From Gemmataceae bacterium (lineage in GTDB: Bacteria; Planctomycetota; Planctomycetia; Gemmatales; Gemmataceae), in contig JAIBBI010000025.1 of the NCBI GenBank assembly GCA_019694755.1, positions 1 to 47,365 on the forward strand: a stretch of 47,365 nt of DNA, read 5' to 3'. Each line of letters begins with the position of its first letter. The stretch's first letter is position 1. Position numbers and translations under genes: made by a program. Shown in pieces: positions 26,180-34,648 of the stretch. A model generated the notes under the pieces. It had not been told where the DNA came from and made no database searches. It was given only the letters and a program-made list of their open reading frames with translations.

Positions 26180-26938
26180 ATGGCGCTGGCCCTGAATATC
26201 GGCAAGTGTACCTTGCTGGGCAATTACCGGGAAAACAACGAGGACTCGATCGAGGCCAAGCAGTTTCCCGATTTGTCGGTCTGCATCGTCGCCGACGGGA
26301 TGGGCGGGCAGGCGGCCGGGGAGATTGCCAGCAAGAAGGCCATCGAGATCGTCCCGAAGGAGATCCGCAAGCTCCTCCCGGCCGGCGCGGATGCCGCCAC
26401 CGTCAAGACCGCGATCCGCAAGTCCATCGTCCAGGCCAACGACGAGATCATCGCCCAGGGCACGCTCGACAAAGACCTAAAGAACATGGGCACCACCATC
26501 GTGGTCGCCCTCTGGCGGAAGACCGGCGAAATGTACATCGCCGGCGTCGGCGACAGCCGGGCCTACCTCATCCGCGGCGGAGAAATCCGGCAGCTCACGA
26601 TTGATCACTCCCTGGCCGAGGCGCTCGTCCAGGCCGGCACCATCTCCCGCGACGAAGCCCGCGAGCACAAGTTCAAGAACGTGCTCTGGAAATACCTCGG
26701 CAGCCGGGAAGTCGGCGAAGGTCCCGACGTTCATGCCGAGACGGTCCAGGCCGGCGACCGCTTCCTGATGTGTACCGACGGGCTATCCGGCGTCGTCTCC
26801 GACGAGAAGATCCTCGAGTTCGCCAATACCCAGCCCGACGCGCAGGCCTGCGCCGACGGGCTCGGTCAGTTCGCGCTCGATAACGGCTCCCGCGACAACG
26901 TCTCGACCATCGTCATCGACGTCGTCGAAGCCCGCTGA
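26180..26938 (+). CDS. PP2C-family serine/threonine protein phosphatase
   Basis: A 252-aa soluble PPM/PP2C phosphatase. Metal-binding aspartates are at D22 (ENNEDSIE) and D39 (VADGMGG), then GVGDSRAYLIR, MCTDGLSGVVSD and GSRDNVSTIVID give the rest of the metal centre. The fold is complete and no extra domain is present. It should remove phosphate from Ser/Thr kinase targets; planctomycetes have many such kinases but none is adjacent. The start at 26180 has GGGAGAAAGG just upstream (26165-26174) and fits the family's N-terminal strand. It converges with the SDR gene with a 4-nt gap. Confidence 0.92.
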   Translation: MALALNIGKCTLLGNYRENNEDSIEAKQFPDLSVCIVADGMGGQAAGEIASKKAIEIVPKEIRKLLPAGADAATVKTAIRKSIVQANDEIIAQGTLDKDLKNMGTTIVVALWRKTGEMYIAGVGDSRAYLIRGGEIRQLTIDHSLAEALVQAGTISRDEAREHKFKNVLWKYLGSREVGEGPDVHAETVQAGDRFLMCTDGLSGVVSDEKILEFANTQPDAQACADGLGQFALDNGSRDNVSTIVIDVVEAR

Positions 26939-26942
26939 TCGT

Positions 26943-27659
26943 TTACATGTAGACGTGGGCCGTCGGCTTCATCACCAACTCGGGCACGTGTGCCCGGGCC
27001 GGCAGCCCCGCCACGAACAACACCGCGGCCGCGATATCGTCCGGCTGAAGGATAACCGCCTTCTGCTCCGGCGTCGGCGGCTTCGGCCGGGCGTCGAGGA
27101 TGGGCGTATCCACTTCGCCGGGGTAGATGTTGGTCACCCGGATTCCGCTCTCCCGCTCTTCCACTCCCAGACAGATCCCCAGCGCGGCCAGGCCGAACTT
27201 CGCGGCCGAGTAACCCGCGCCCGCCAACGGCGTCGCCCGTTTACCCGCCGTCGAGGAGATGTTCACGATCGTCCCGGCCTTGCGCGCCAGCATGCCCGGA
27301 AGCGCGGCCTGAATGCAGTAGTACGCGCTGTTCAGGTTCGAGCGGATCAGCGCGTCCCACCGCTCGGTGGTCAGCTCGCGGATCGACCGCTCCTTAATGT
27401 TGGACCCGGCATTGTTTACGAGCACGGCCACCTCGCCGACGGCCGCGAACAGACTCCGAACCTGCGCGTCATCCGTCACGTCGGCCTGATGGGTCGACAG
27501 GCGGGGGCTGTTCAGGGTGCGGGCCGCGTCGGCGAGCTTCCGCGCGTCGCGCCCGGCAATCGCGACCGTCGCGCCCTCCGCCAGAAACGCCCGGGCGGTC
27601 GCCAGACCGATGCCGCTGCTGCCGCCCGTGATGACCACCCGCGTGCCGTCGAACCGCAT
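26943..27659 (-). CDS. Short-chain dehydrogenase/reductase
   Basis: A 238-aa Rossmann-fold oxidoreductase. It has TGGSSGIG (cofactor loop), the NAG motif (LVNNAGSN), catalytic Ser (NISSTAG) and YxxxK (GYSAAKFG). An Arg after the first glycine motif's strand (AGRDARKL) suggests NADP(H), which is inference. The end (AHVPELVMKPTAHVYM) is the style of SDRs near the YdfG/serine-3-dehydrogenase group. The ATG at 27659 has GGGAG about 7 nt upstream; an extension to 27707 would read into the intergenic space. It is divergent from prfB with 51 nt between. Confidence 0.85.
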   Translation of the reverse strand: MRFDGTRVVITGGSSGIGLATARAFLAEGATVAIAGRDARKLADAARTLNSPRLSTHQADVTDDAQVRSLFAAVGEVAVLVNNAGSNIKERSIRELTTERWDALIRSNLNSAYYCIQAALPGMLARKAGTIVNISSTAGKRATPLAGAGYSAAKFGLAALGICLGVEERESGIRVTNIYPGEVDTPILDARPKPPTPEQKAVILQPDDIAAAVLFVAGLPARAHVPELVMKPTAHVYM

Positions 27660-27710
27660 GGTGCCGCTCCCGAGTTGTTCGTATGTTGAAAGGTATCGCA
27701 GGAGCATGAT

Positions 27711-28821
27711 ATGAACGTCGAGTTGCGCCGCCGTGTTGACGACATTTCCGCCCGTCTGACCGTGCTACGAGACTCTCTTTGACGTAGCCGGCAAGATCGC
27801 GCTGCGCACGCAACTTACCGATTCGATGGGCAGCCCGACGTTCTGGGACAATCAGGAAAAAGCCAAGGAGACGATCGGCCGGCTGAAGCCGCTCAACGCG
27901 CTTCTGAAGCCGTACGAGGAGATCTCGGCCGCCGCCGCGGACCTCGCGACCATGGCCGAGATGGCCGAGGAAGACGCGGAACTCGCCACCGAACTCGAGA
28001 AGGAACTGCCGAAGCTCGAAGAGCGCCTTCAGGCATTCGAATTGCAGGCGATGCTCGACGGCCCGCAGGACGCCGCCAACGCCTTCGTCCGGTTCCAGGC
28101 CGGCGCGGGCGGCACCGACGCCTGCGACTGGGCGGCCATGCTCGTCCGCATGTACACCCGCTGGGCCGAACGGCACGGCTACGGAGTCGAGATCCAGGAC
28201 GAGTTGCCCAACGAGGAAGCCGGGCTCAGCAACGCCACGCTCAAGATCACCGGCGACTACGCCTACGGATACCTGCAGGGCGAGGAAGGCGTACATCGCC
28301 TCGTCCGCATCAGCCCGTTCGGCTCCGGCGACACCCGGCAGACGTCGTTCGTCGCCATCGAAGTCACGCCCGAGCTCGACGATTCCATCGACATCGAGGT
28401 CAAGGAGTCGGACCTCGAAATGCAGACGTTCACCTCGGGCGGCCCCGGCGGCCAGCACCAGAACAAGACGCAGTCGGGCGTCCGCCTGATCCATCGCCCC
28501 ACCGGCGTCCGCGGCGAATCGCGCACGGAGCGCAGCCAGCACAAGAACTACGACAACGCCCTCAAGCTGCTCAAGGCCCGGCTTTACAAAGCCGAGATGG
28601 CCAAGCGCATGGCCGAAATCGCCAAGAAGAACGAAACCAAGGCCGAGGTCAGCTTCGGCAGCCAGATCCGCAACTACGTCCTGCAGCCGTACACGATGGT
28701 CAAGGACGTCCGAACTGAGACGGAGACGCCGCAGGTGCAGAGGATTCTCGATGGTGACATCGACGAGTTCCTCCAGGCATTCCTCCGGCTCAAGACCGAA
28801 CGGATGAACCGGAAAAAGTAA
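27711..28821 (+). CDS. prfB: Peptide chain release factor 2 (programmed +1 frameshift)
   Basis: RF2 is made from two frames: 23 codons from ATG 27711 end at CTT, then an in-frame TGA (27780-27782). A +1 shift continues in the frame 27781-28821, giving about 369 aa, the normal RF2 length. After the shift come DVAGKIALRTQLTDSMGSPTFWD, the recognition motif region (SPFGSGDTRQTSF) and the catalytic GGQ in SGGPGGQHQNKTQSGVRL. RF2 ends translation at UGA and UAA and controls its own level through the frameshift. The ATG has GGAG at 27701-27704. A single-frame gene call would miss the first 23-38 residues. Confidence 0.93.
27777..27783 (+). other. prfB +1 frameshift site CTTTGAC
   Basis: CTT TGA C matches the universal RF2 slippery site. 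The Shine-Dalgarno-like booster that normally sits 3 nt before CTT (AGGGGG type) is not clear here: the bases are CGAGACTCT. Stimulation may therefore be weaker or use another element. Confidence 0.9.
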
Positions 28822-28838
28822 GTCCCAGGGGAATCGCG

Positions 28839-29540
28839 ATGCGCACTGCCGTGCTGGCTTTGATCGGAGTCGTACTGCTAGCCGGGCCGACTCCGGCCGA
28901 CGACGGGTTCAAGCCGCTGTTCAACGGCAAGGACCTCTCGGGCTGGAAGCCGTTTCTCGGCGACTCCAAGGTGAAGCCCGAGGAAGTCTGGTCTGTCACC
29001 GACGGCGTGCTCGTCTGCAAAGGCAAGCCGGCCGGCTACATCATCACTAACGATGAGTTCTCCAACTACACGCTGCGCCTGCAATGGCGATTCCCGGCCA
29101 ACTCCAAGGGTGGCAACTCGGGCGTGCTGCTGCGCACGCAGGCCCCCGACAAGATCTGGCCCAAAGCCGTCGAGGCTCAACTGCAAACGGGCCGGGCCGG
29201 CGACTTCTGGCTGATCGACGCCAAAATGGATATCGACGAAGCCCGCCGCGACCCGAACGTGGGCCGGCACTACATCCGGATCGGCGAGTCGTGGGCTAAG
29301 CAGGACGGGAAGGACAAAAAGGGCCGGGACACCTTCAAGCTCAACGCCATCGATGTCGAGAAGCCGATGGGCGAATGGAACCAATACGAGATCGTCTGCG
29401 ATGGCGGCAACATCCGGCTGACGGTCAACGGCAAGCTGGTCAACGAGGGTAAAAACTCGGAGCTGACCAAGGGCAAGATCCTGCTTCAATCGGAAGGGGC
29501 CGAGATTCACTTCCGCAACATCGAGATAAAGACGAAGTAA
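28839..29540 (+). CDS. Secreted DUF1080 (3-keto-disaccharide hydrolase-like) protein
   Basis: A 233-aa protein with a signal peptide (MRTAVLALIGVVLLAGPTPAD, AxA-like cut after about residue 20). The mature part is the concanavalin-like DUF1080 fold: GFKPLFNGKDLSGWKP, VWSVTDGVLVCKG, YTLRLQWRFPANSKGGNSGVLLR, GEWNQYEIVCDGGNIRLTVNGKLV and EIHFRNIEIK at the end. These are all classic markers, abundant in planctomycetes and placed in sugar turnover; some members cleave 3-keto-glycosides. It lies 17 nt after prfB, so it may share its transcript, and it meets the LarA-like gene tail to tail without a gap. Confidence 0.88.
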   Translation: MRTAVLALIGVVLLAGPTPADDGFKPLFNGKDLSGWKPFLGDSKVKPEEVWSVTDGVLVCKGKPAGYIITNDEFSNYTLRLQWRFPANSKGGNSGVLLRTQAPDKIWPKAVEAQLQTGRAGDFWLIDAKMDIDEARRDPNVGRHYIRIGESWAKQDGKDKKGRDTFKLNAIDVEKPMGEWNQYEIVCDGGNIRLTVNGKLVNEGKNSELTKGKILLQSEGAEIHFRNIEIKTK

Positions 29541-30824
29541 TCAGTCGCCGAGCCGATCAGGCGTGCCCCACAGGCCCAGCCCCGGATTGCTGACAAAGAA
29601 GACCTCCCCGCCCGGCAACGAGTTCCAGCCGGGCCGGAGGTCTTTCACATTGTACCACTGCTCCATCTCGGCCAGGTCGCCGTACTCATAGCCGACTTGT
29701 TCGATCTCGGCACAGGTGAGACCGCCCGGGCAATAGGTGATCGAGAAGCGACCTTCGGACGAGCCGTGGATCAGGTGGGCAGCGGCCGCGAGGTTGCCCG
29801 CGAGGTCGGCCTGCGTCCGCACAGCCTCGAGGATCGCGGGTGTGCCGCGGTAGCCGTACTGGCGGATGAGCTTGTCGATGCCCGGCTGTTCGCCGAACTC
29901 GCGGACCCCGGGCGCGAGCACGATCAGTCGTCCGCCGTCGGCCACGGCCATTCGGGTCCGGTAGATCGCCTTGTTGCCGAGCCACGTCGATCGGTATTCC
30001 CGCGGATCGAGCCAGACGACGACAGTAGCCGGGGCGCGATCGAGCCGATCGAGATTTACGCGCCGGCTCAGCGCCGCTCCGCGCTCGAAGCAACCGGTGT
30101 CGTCGCCGGCGAACAGCCCGCGCGTCACCAGTCGACCTTCCGCGTCGTGCGACCGTACCGTGAGCAGGTACACGAGCGGCAGGTGCGGCGCGAGCACCCG
30201 GCCGGCGTAGTCGAGCACGTCGCGGACCGGCGTCTTCGCCCGGCCCATGATCCGCTCCATGCCGAACACCGCGCCGAGGTAATGCGACTTGCCGATCAGG
30301 TCCGCGCCGCCCACGCCGATGAACACGTTTTTGCTGTGGTTGGCGATGCCGACGACTTCATGGGGCACGAGTTGCCCGACCGAGATGATCCGATCATACC
30401 CGCCCTCGACGAGCATACGGTTGACCTGCACGGTGGCCGGGTAGTCGACGCGCCCTTCGCTGGCCTCGCGGAATACCGAACCTGGGATTTCACCGAGCGT
30501 GACGACGCCGCGCCGCCAGTCGTGCTCGAAGAATCGCTCGCGGGGGATGCCGGGGAACATCTCCGCGATGTCGGCATCGGGCATCATGCGGTGCGTACCC
30601 AGCGCGGGGAGGATGTCGACGTGCGTGGCCGGGTGCAGACGGTTCCACAAGGCAACGGTCAACGCGCCTGCACCGGAGTGCCGGCGGGTGTAGTCCGGCG
30701 GGATGATGAGGACGCGGCGCAGCGGCCCCCCGGCCGACAGGCGATCGATCAATGCGTCGACGAGCGTGACGCATTGACTGTCGCTGAGGGCTGTATCAGC
30801 CGATCCTTCCGCCAGAAAGTCCAT
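29541..30824 (-). CDS. LarA/DUF2088-family nickel-pincer racemase-like protein
   Basis: A 427-aa protein resembling lactate racemase LarA and its DUF2088 relatives. VLIIPPDYTRRHSGAG matches the N-terminal nucleotide-like loop and DILPALGTHRMMPDADIAEMFPG the conserved GTHR motif. VGIANHSKNVFIGVGGADLIGKSHYLG lies where LarA has its His/Lys cofactor-binding region. LarA needs the nickel-pincer cofactor made by LarB, LarC and LarE, none of which is seen here. The substrate (a 2-hydroxyacid) is not predictable, and it may be a racemase or epimerase of another acid. The start at 30824 has GGAG upstream. Confidence 0.72.
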   Translation of the reverse strand: MDFLAEGSADTALSDSQCVTLVDALIDRLSAGGPLRRVLIIPPDYTRRHSGAGALTVALWNRLHPATHVDILPALGTHRMMPDADIAEMFPGIPRERFFEHDWRRGVVTLGEIPGSVFREASEGRVDYPATVQVNRMLVEGGYDRIISVGQLVPHEVVGIANHSKNVFIGVGGADLIGKSHYLGAVFGMERIMGRAKTPVRDVLDYAGRVLAPHLPLVYLLTVRSHDAEGRLVTRGLFAGDDTGCFERGAALSRRVNLDRLDRAPATVVVWLDPREYRSTWLGNKAIYRTRMAVADGGRLIVLAPGVREFGEQPGIDKLIRQYGYRGTPAILEAVRTQADLAGNLAAAAHLIHGSSEGRFSITYCPGGLTCAEIEQVGYEYGDLAEMEQWYNVKDLRPGWNSLPGGEVFFVSNPGLGLWGTPDRLGD

Positions 30825-30887
30825 GTCAGGCTGTCTCCGGCCGGGCCGCCCGTATTCTACCCCAAGACACCTTCGGAGGCCCGCACC

Positions 30888-31868
30888 ATGAAATACCCGA
30901 TGAGTCTGGTCCTGCTGATCGCCGGCCTGCCGGCGCTCGCCGCGGATCGGCGGATCGAAAAGTCGGTCGTCGTGGCCGCCCCACGGGCCGACTGCTGGAC
31001 GCAATGGACCACGACCGACGGCATCCGCCAGGCCGGCATTCAAGGCGCGCAGATCGAGTTGAAGCCGGGCGGGATGTACGAGTGGTACTTCAGCATGAAG
31101 GCCGACCCGGGTCTGCGCGGCAGCGAAGGCGCGAAGGTCCTCGCGTTTCATCCCAACGAGTGGCTGGCCTTTTCCTGGAACGCTCCACCCTCCATCAAGG
31201 CCCTGCGCGATGCCGGGAAGATGACCACGGTGTTCGTGCGATTCGCCGACGCCGGCCCGGGCGAAACCCGCATCACTCTGTCGCACGTCATCGCTGAGGA
31301 AGGGCCCGACTGGGACAAGTATCACAGCTACTTCGAACAGGCCTGGCCCAACGTGCTGGCCTTCATGAAGAAGTCGCTCGAGGCGAAAGATCGAAAGCCG
31401 ATCACCGCCGCGACGGTCGGCGGGTCGACCGTCCAGGACTACGAAATCGACGCGCCGGCCGCGACGGTGTGGAAGGCGATTACCGACCCGGCCGTCGCGA
31501 AGACCTGGATGTCGCCCCGGGTGGAGATCGACCTGAAGCCGGGTGGGAAGATGATGACAAACTACAGCGTCGACGCCAAACCGGGTGACGACACATGGAT
31601 CGTCCGCGAAGTCATGGCCGTCGAACCGGGCCGCGCGCTGGCCGTGAAGATGATCTCCGCTCCCGCGAAGTTCCCGCACAAGCAGGCGATCGAGGGCACC
31701 TGGCACGTTATGTACGTCGACCCGGTGACGGAAAACAAGTGTCGGTTCCGCCTCGCCCAGTGCGGCCTGCGCGACGACGATGCCACGAAAGCCATGGTCG
31801 CCTATTTCGAGAAAGCCAACCCGACAGTCATCGTTAACCTCCGCAAGGCGGTCGGCGGGGCGAAATAG
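30888..31868 (+). CDS. Exported tandem SRPBCC (AHSA1-like) domain protein
   Basis: A 326-aa protein with a signal peptide (MKYPMSLVLLIAGLPALAAD). Two START/Bet v1-like domains follow: the first at about residues 22-165 (IEKSVVVAAPRADCWTQWTT, IELKPGGMYEWYF), the second at about 175-320 (VQDYEIDAPAATVWKAITDP, EIDLKPGGKMMTNY). AHSA1-type domains bind hydrophobic ligands or act as co-chaperones and are usually cytoplasmic, so export of a tandem pair is unusual. GGAGG at 30875-30879 supports the start at 30888; the long open frame further upstream is antisense to the LarA-like gene. It is followed 29 nt later by a small membrane protein. Confidence 0.82.
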   Translation: MKYPMSLVLLIAGLPALAADRRIEKSVVVAAPRADCWTQWTTTDGIRQAGIQGAQIELKPGGMYEWYFSMKADPGLRGSEGAKVLAFHPNEWLAFSWNAPPSIKALRDAGKMTTVFVRFADAGPGETRITLSHVIAEEGPDWDKYHSYFEQAWPNVLAFMKKSLEAKDRKPITAATVGGSTVQDYEIDAPAATVWKAITDPAVAKTWMSPRVEIDLKPGGKMMTNYSVDAKPGDDTWIVREVMAVEPGRALAVKMISAPAKFPHKQAIEGTWHVMYVDPVTENKCRFRLAQCGLRDDDATKAMVAYFEKANPTVIVNLRKAVGGAK

Positions 31869-31897
31869 TCGGGCAACATCCACCACGAGGAATGCCA

Positions 31898-32293
31898 ATG
31901 CCGTTTTTCAGTATCGTGTTCGGGCTTCTGCTGATCGCCCTGGGCCTCGAAGGCTACACCAACTCCGTCGGAGTATTTCAGGTCGAGAAAGTCCACAGCA
32001 TCACTTCGCTGATCCCGGCATTCTTCGGTGCATTTCTGCTCGTGTGCGGCCTGATCGCGTTCATGCCGTCGTTGCGTAAGCACATGATGCACATAGCTGC
32101 GATGGTCGGCCTGATCGGTGCCGGCGCGGGCCTGTTCATGGGCATCAAGGGCTTCATGAACAACGAGGCGGGCAAGTCGCTGGCCGCACCGAAGATGCAG
32201 GTGACGATGGGCGTGCTCAGCCTGGTATTCCTGATTCTCTGCGTCCGGAGCTTTATCGAGGCCCGCCGGCGACGCAAGGCCGCGGGGCTGTAA
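31898..32293 (+). CDS. Small membrane protein, four predicted helices
   Basis: A 131-aa hydrophobic protein with about four membrane segments: FFSIVFGLLLIALGLEG, SLIPAFFGAFLLVCGLIAF, IAAMVGLIGAGAGLFMG and TMGVLSLVFLILCVRSFI. A basic tail (EARRRRKAAGL) points to a cytoplasmic C-terminus. I do not recognise a named family. The ATG at 31898 was preferred over 31892 because GAGG at 31887-31890 then has a normal spacing of 7 nt. It is probably in one transcript with the SRPBCC gene; its role is unknown. Confidence 0.72.
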   Translation: MPFFSIVFGLLLIALGLEGYTNSVGVFQVEKVHSITSLIPAFFGAFLLVCGLIAFMPSLRKHMMHIAAMVGLIGAGAGLFMGIKGFMNNEAGKSLAAPKMQVTMGVLSLVFLILCVRSFIEARRRRKAAGL

Positions 32294-32297
32294 CTGC

Positions 32298-33098
32298 CTA
32301 CTTCTTGTCCATCGAGAGCGACTGCTTCAATTCGATGAGCGGCGCGTGGTTCACCTGGATGAGGCCGCGCCGCGAGCGGTCGAAATCCAGGATCACGAAC
32401 ATCGTCAGCGTAAACATCGTGTTGAAGGCGATCCAGTGACCCCATTGCCGGAGCCCCGTCTGGCCCGACGAATAGCCGATCAGGCCGCACGAAACCAGCA
32501 CGCTGGTGAACAGCAGCAGGACGACCGGCCCCGGCACGTGGTTTTGCAAAGCCCATATCTGCGCTGCCGAGAGGTCGATGACCTGGTTGGCGGCCGGCAC
32601 GATCTGGCTCGGCACGATGATCGCGCGGTCGGCCTGGGCGACCGCCTCGACCGATTTCCAGAGCTGATCCAACAGCCTGTCCATCTCACCGCGACACCTT
32701 GTCAGCTGGGCAGGGTCCAGCGCCTTTTCAAACATCTCGAGGCGCATTTCGAGGTACTTCTGCAAGGTCTTCTTCACATCCGATCGATGCGGCTCGGGCA
32801 GTAGCCCGGCCCGAAGGTGGCAGGTGCCGATCGCATTCGCTTCGTCGAGGACAAACCGCCGCCGCTGGTCGTGCCGGCCCGACGACATCGCGAACGAGAA
32901 GCCCAGCAGAAGCGCGAGGAGCCCCAGAATACTGTTGCTCAGCGACGTCGAAACTGTGCGCGACTTTTCCGGCTCGTTGCGGAAGTAATGATCCGCGATG
33001 CGGAAGGCGGATTCATTGCACGCGAACATCAGTGCGAACAGTCCGACCACGACGGGCCAGGTCGGCCAGAGAAACATGGCATCCAGAATGTCGTTCAC
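32298..33098 (-). CDS. Bestrophin-like (DUF4239-type) membrane protein
   Basis: A 266-aa protein with two N-terminal membrane segments (about 10-28 and 52-70), a helical cytosolic middle part (about 80-185, including KKTLQKYLEMRLEMFEKALD) and two C-terminal segments (about 188-210, 218-240). The pattern and the SNSILGLLALLLGFSFAMSSGRHDQRRRFVLDEANAIGT segment fit the DUF4239/bestrophin-like group, whose members may be anion channels; the match is from memory of the family, so moderate. The start is a GTG at 33098 with GGAG 8 nt upstream. It follows the 33554 gene after 15 nt, probably in one operon. Confidence 0.7.
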   Translation of the reverse strand: MNDILDAMFLWPTWPVVVGLFALMFACNESAFRIADHYFRNEPEKSRTVSTSLSNSILGLLALLLGFSFAMSSGRHDQRRRFVLDEANAIGTCHLRAGLLPEPHRSDVKKTLQKYLEMRLEMFEKALDPAQLTRCRGEMDRLLDQLWKSVEAVAQADRAIIVPSQIVPAANQVIDLSAAQIWALQNHVPGPVVLLLFTSVLVSCGLIGYSSGQTGLRQWGHWIAFNTMFTLTMFVILDFDRSRRGLIQVNHAPLIELKQSLSMDKK

Positions 33099-33113
33099 GC
33101 TTACTACTCCGTG

Positions 33114-33554
33114 TCAGCTCCGCAGGCTGGTTGGCGGTTCACGGTCCGTCAGATCGGGCATGTCGCTGGCGATGTGAAACCGCTCACCCGCGGCCTGGAG
33201 CGACCGGAGCGCGTCGGACATAGCCTGCAAGTCGCCGCGGACTTTGTCCAAGCTGGCGACCGGTCCGGGGTCGTCGGCCAGGCGCATCAGGAGCGCGCCG
33301 ATGGTCGGCAGTGCGTCGGCCGGGTCGAACCATTCCTCTTCGGGCAGGTCGGCCGACTCCGGATCGACGCCTTGCGACCGAAGGTAAGCGGCCAGCACGA
33401 CCGGGTTCGCGCTGACGAATTCCTTGAGCGGCGGCAGGCCGAACTCGCCGGCAAACTCTTCGAGGTGATACTGGGCGAACAGCAGCGCCCGCCCGCCGTG
33501 CGGCGCGGGGTAGGCCCCGCTCTTCTCGCCTCGGACGTACCAACCGGTGCCCAT
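33114..33554 (-). CDS. Hypothetical protein, 146 aa
   Basis: I do not recognise this protein. It is acidic and soluble, starting MGTGWYVRGEKSGAYPAPHGG, with a middle (FDPADALPTIGALLMRLADDPGPVASLDKV) and a C-terminal helix that looks able to pair (DLQAMSDALRSLQAAGERFHIA). GGGAGG lies 8 nt before the ATG, a strong ribosome site. It is the first gene of a two-gene operon with the bestrophin-like membrane protein, so it may be a cytosolic partner of it. Confidence 0.7.
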   Translation of the reverse strand: MGTGWYVRGEKSGAYPAPHGGRALLFAQYHLEEFAGEFGLPPLKEFVSANPVVLAAYLRSQGVDPESADLPEEEWFDPADALPTIGALLMRLADDPGPVASLDKVRGDLQAMSDALRSLQAAGERFHIASDMPDLTDREPPTSLRS

Positions 33555-33787
33555 CGGACGACCCTCCCACCCGTTACTTGAGAGATTCTACCGAAAACGC
33601 CGGCCCGGCCCGGCGGTCGGGAGAATCCTGCGAGGCTCCGCAGTCGAACGGGTCGCGCACGGGCCCCGCGTGCCGGATTCCGGGCATTTTTCTGGGCGCG
33701 GGGCGGGCCATCGCGCACGATTGCCGTGGAATGATTCCGCGTCGGTCCACGAAGGGCCGGTGCGTCTCCCTTGCAGGGACCGTGACC

Positions 33788-34075
33788 ATGCGCAAGACAA
33801 TTCTGCTCGCCACGCTCGCCGCCGTTCTGTTGCCGACCATGGCCTCCGCCGCGGGCGGCGCGACCGACCAGTGGGGCTTCAAACGCCGCAGCGTACCGCG
33901 GGCGGCCCCGTGGTATCTCTACTGGCCCTACCCGGCCCACTTCGTCGCGCCCGCGCCGACGGGCGCCCCGGGCGGCTACGGCGTGATGACCGCCCAGCCG
34001 TACGTCGGCCAGATCGGACCTGCCGGCAATTACTACCCGCAGATCCACCGATCCCCGACCGGCTACGACTACTAA
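33788..34075 (+). CDS. Small exported Pro/Gly/Tyr-rich protein
   Basis: A 95-aa protein with a clear signal peptide (MRKTILLATLAAVLLPTMASAAGG; cut after ASA) and a short mature part rich in proline, glycine and tyrosine (APWYLYWPYPAHFVAP, GGYGVMTAQPYVGQIGP, NYYPQIHRS). It has no domain or cysteine pair. Such low-complexity peptides may belong to the cell wall or surface, but no family is recognised. The ATG at 33788 follows a weak CAGGGA. Confidence 0.65.
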   Translation: MRKTILLATLAAVLLPTMASAAGGATDQWGFKRRSVPRAAPWYLYWPYPAHFVAPAPTGAPGGYGVMTAQPYVGQIGPAGNYYPQIHRSPTGYDY

Positions 34076-34123
34076 TCGGGTTCCCGAGAACTCGCCAACC
34101 GGCGGCTTCGTCTGATACGATGG

Positions 34124-34140
34124 ATGAATCCAGGATTCAT
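34124..34140. promoter_or_regulatory. Perfect palindrome before the FHA gene
   Basis: ATGAATCC-A-GGATTCAT has 8-bp perfect arms with a 1-nt centre, 55 nt before the FHA ATG at 34196. It is symmetric and well placed to be an operator; it also contains the alternative ATG at 34124. Confidence 0.4.
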
Positions 34141-34195
34141 ACCTCGTTTCGGACGGAACCGCCGGTTTATCTTTACCTCATCCGGGGCCAGCAAC

Positions 34196-34648
34196 ATGAG
34201 CGAAACACCGAACGGAGAACTCGATCCCTTAGGCGGCGGCGAAGCGATTCCACTCTCCCGCACGCCCCTCACTGTCGGCCGGCGCGAGTCGTGCGACATC
34301 GTGCTCCAGTTCCCCAACATCTCCGGCATGCACTGCGAGCTGAACTTCCGCGACGGCTACTGGAGCATCCGCGACCTCAACAGCGCGAACGGCATCAAGG
34401 TCAACGGCTCACGGGTCCCGCAGCGGGCCCTCCGCCCCGGCGACGAGGTGGCCATCGGCAAGATGAAGTTCGCGATCCGCTACACCCCCTCGGCCGCCGC
34501 CCAGAAGAACCTCGAAGAGATCCTGAGCGAGCAGGACGATGTCTTCGGGACATCGCTGCTCGAGAAGGCCGGCCTGCAGAAGGCGAAGCCCGGCGAACGA
34601 TCCGTGTCGTCGCGGCGGATCTCCATCGAGGAAGAACTCGATGACTGA
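34196..34648 (+). CDS. FHA-domain protein
   Basis: A 150-aa protein with one FHA domain (about residues 14-100): PLTVGRRESCDIVLQFPNISGMHCELNFRDGYWSIRDLNSANGIKVNG includes the phosphothreonine-binding GR, SxxH-like (SGMHCE) and N-G motifs. The tail is charged and unstructured (about 110-150). FHA domains read phosphorylated threonine, so this is a likely target-reader in kinase signalling. I chose ATG 34196 (MSETPNGELDP) because the open frame from 34124 begins inside a palindrome without a ribosome site; the latter is the alternative. It overlaps the SDR gene by 8 nt, so the two are coupled. Confidence 0.8.
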   Translation: MSETPNGELDPLGGGEAIPLSRTPLTVGRRESCDIVLQFPNISGMHCELNFRDGYWSIRDLNSANGIKVNGSRVPQRALRPGDEVAIGKMKFAIRYTPSAAAQKNLEEILSEQDDVFGTSLLEKAGLQKAKPGERSVSSRRISIEEELDD

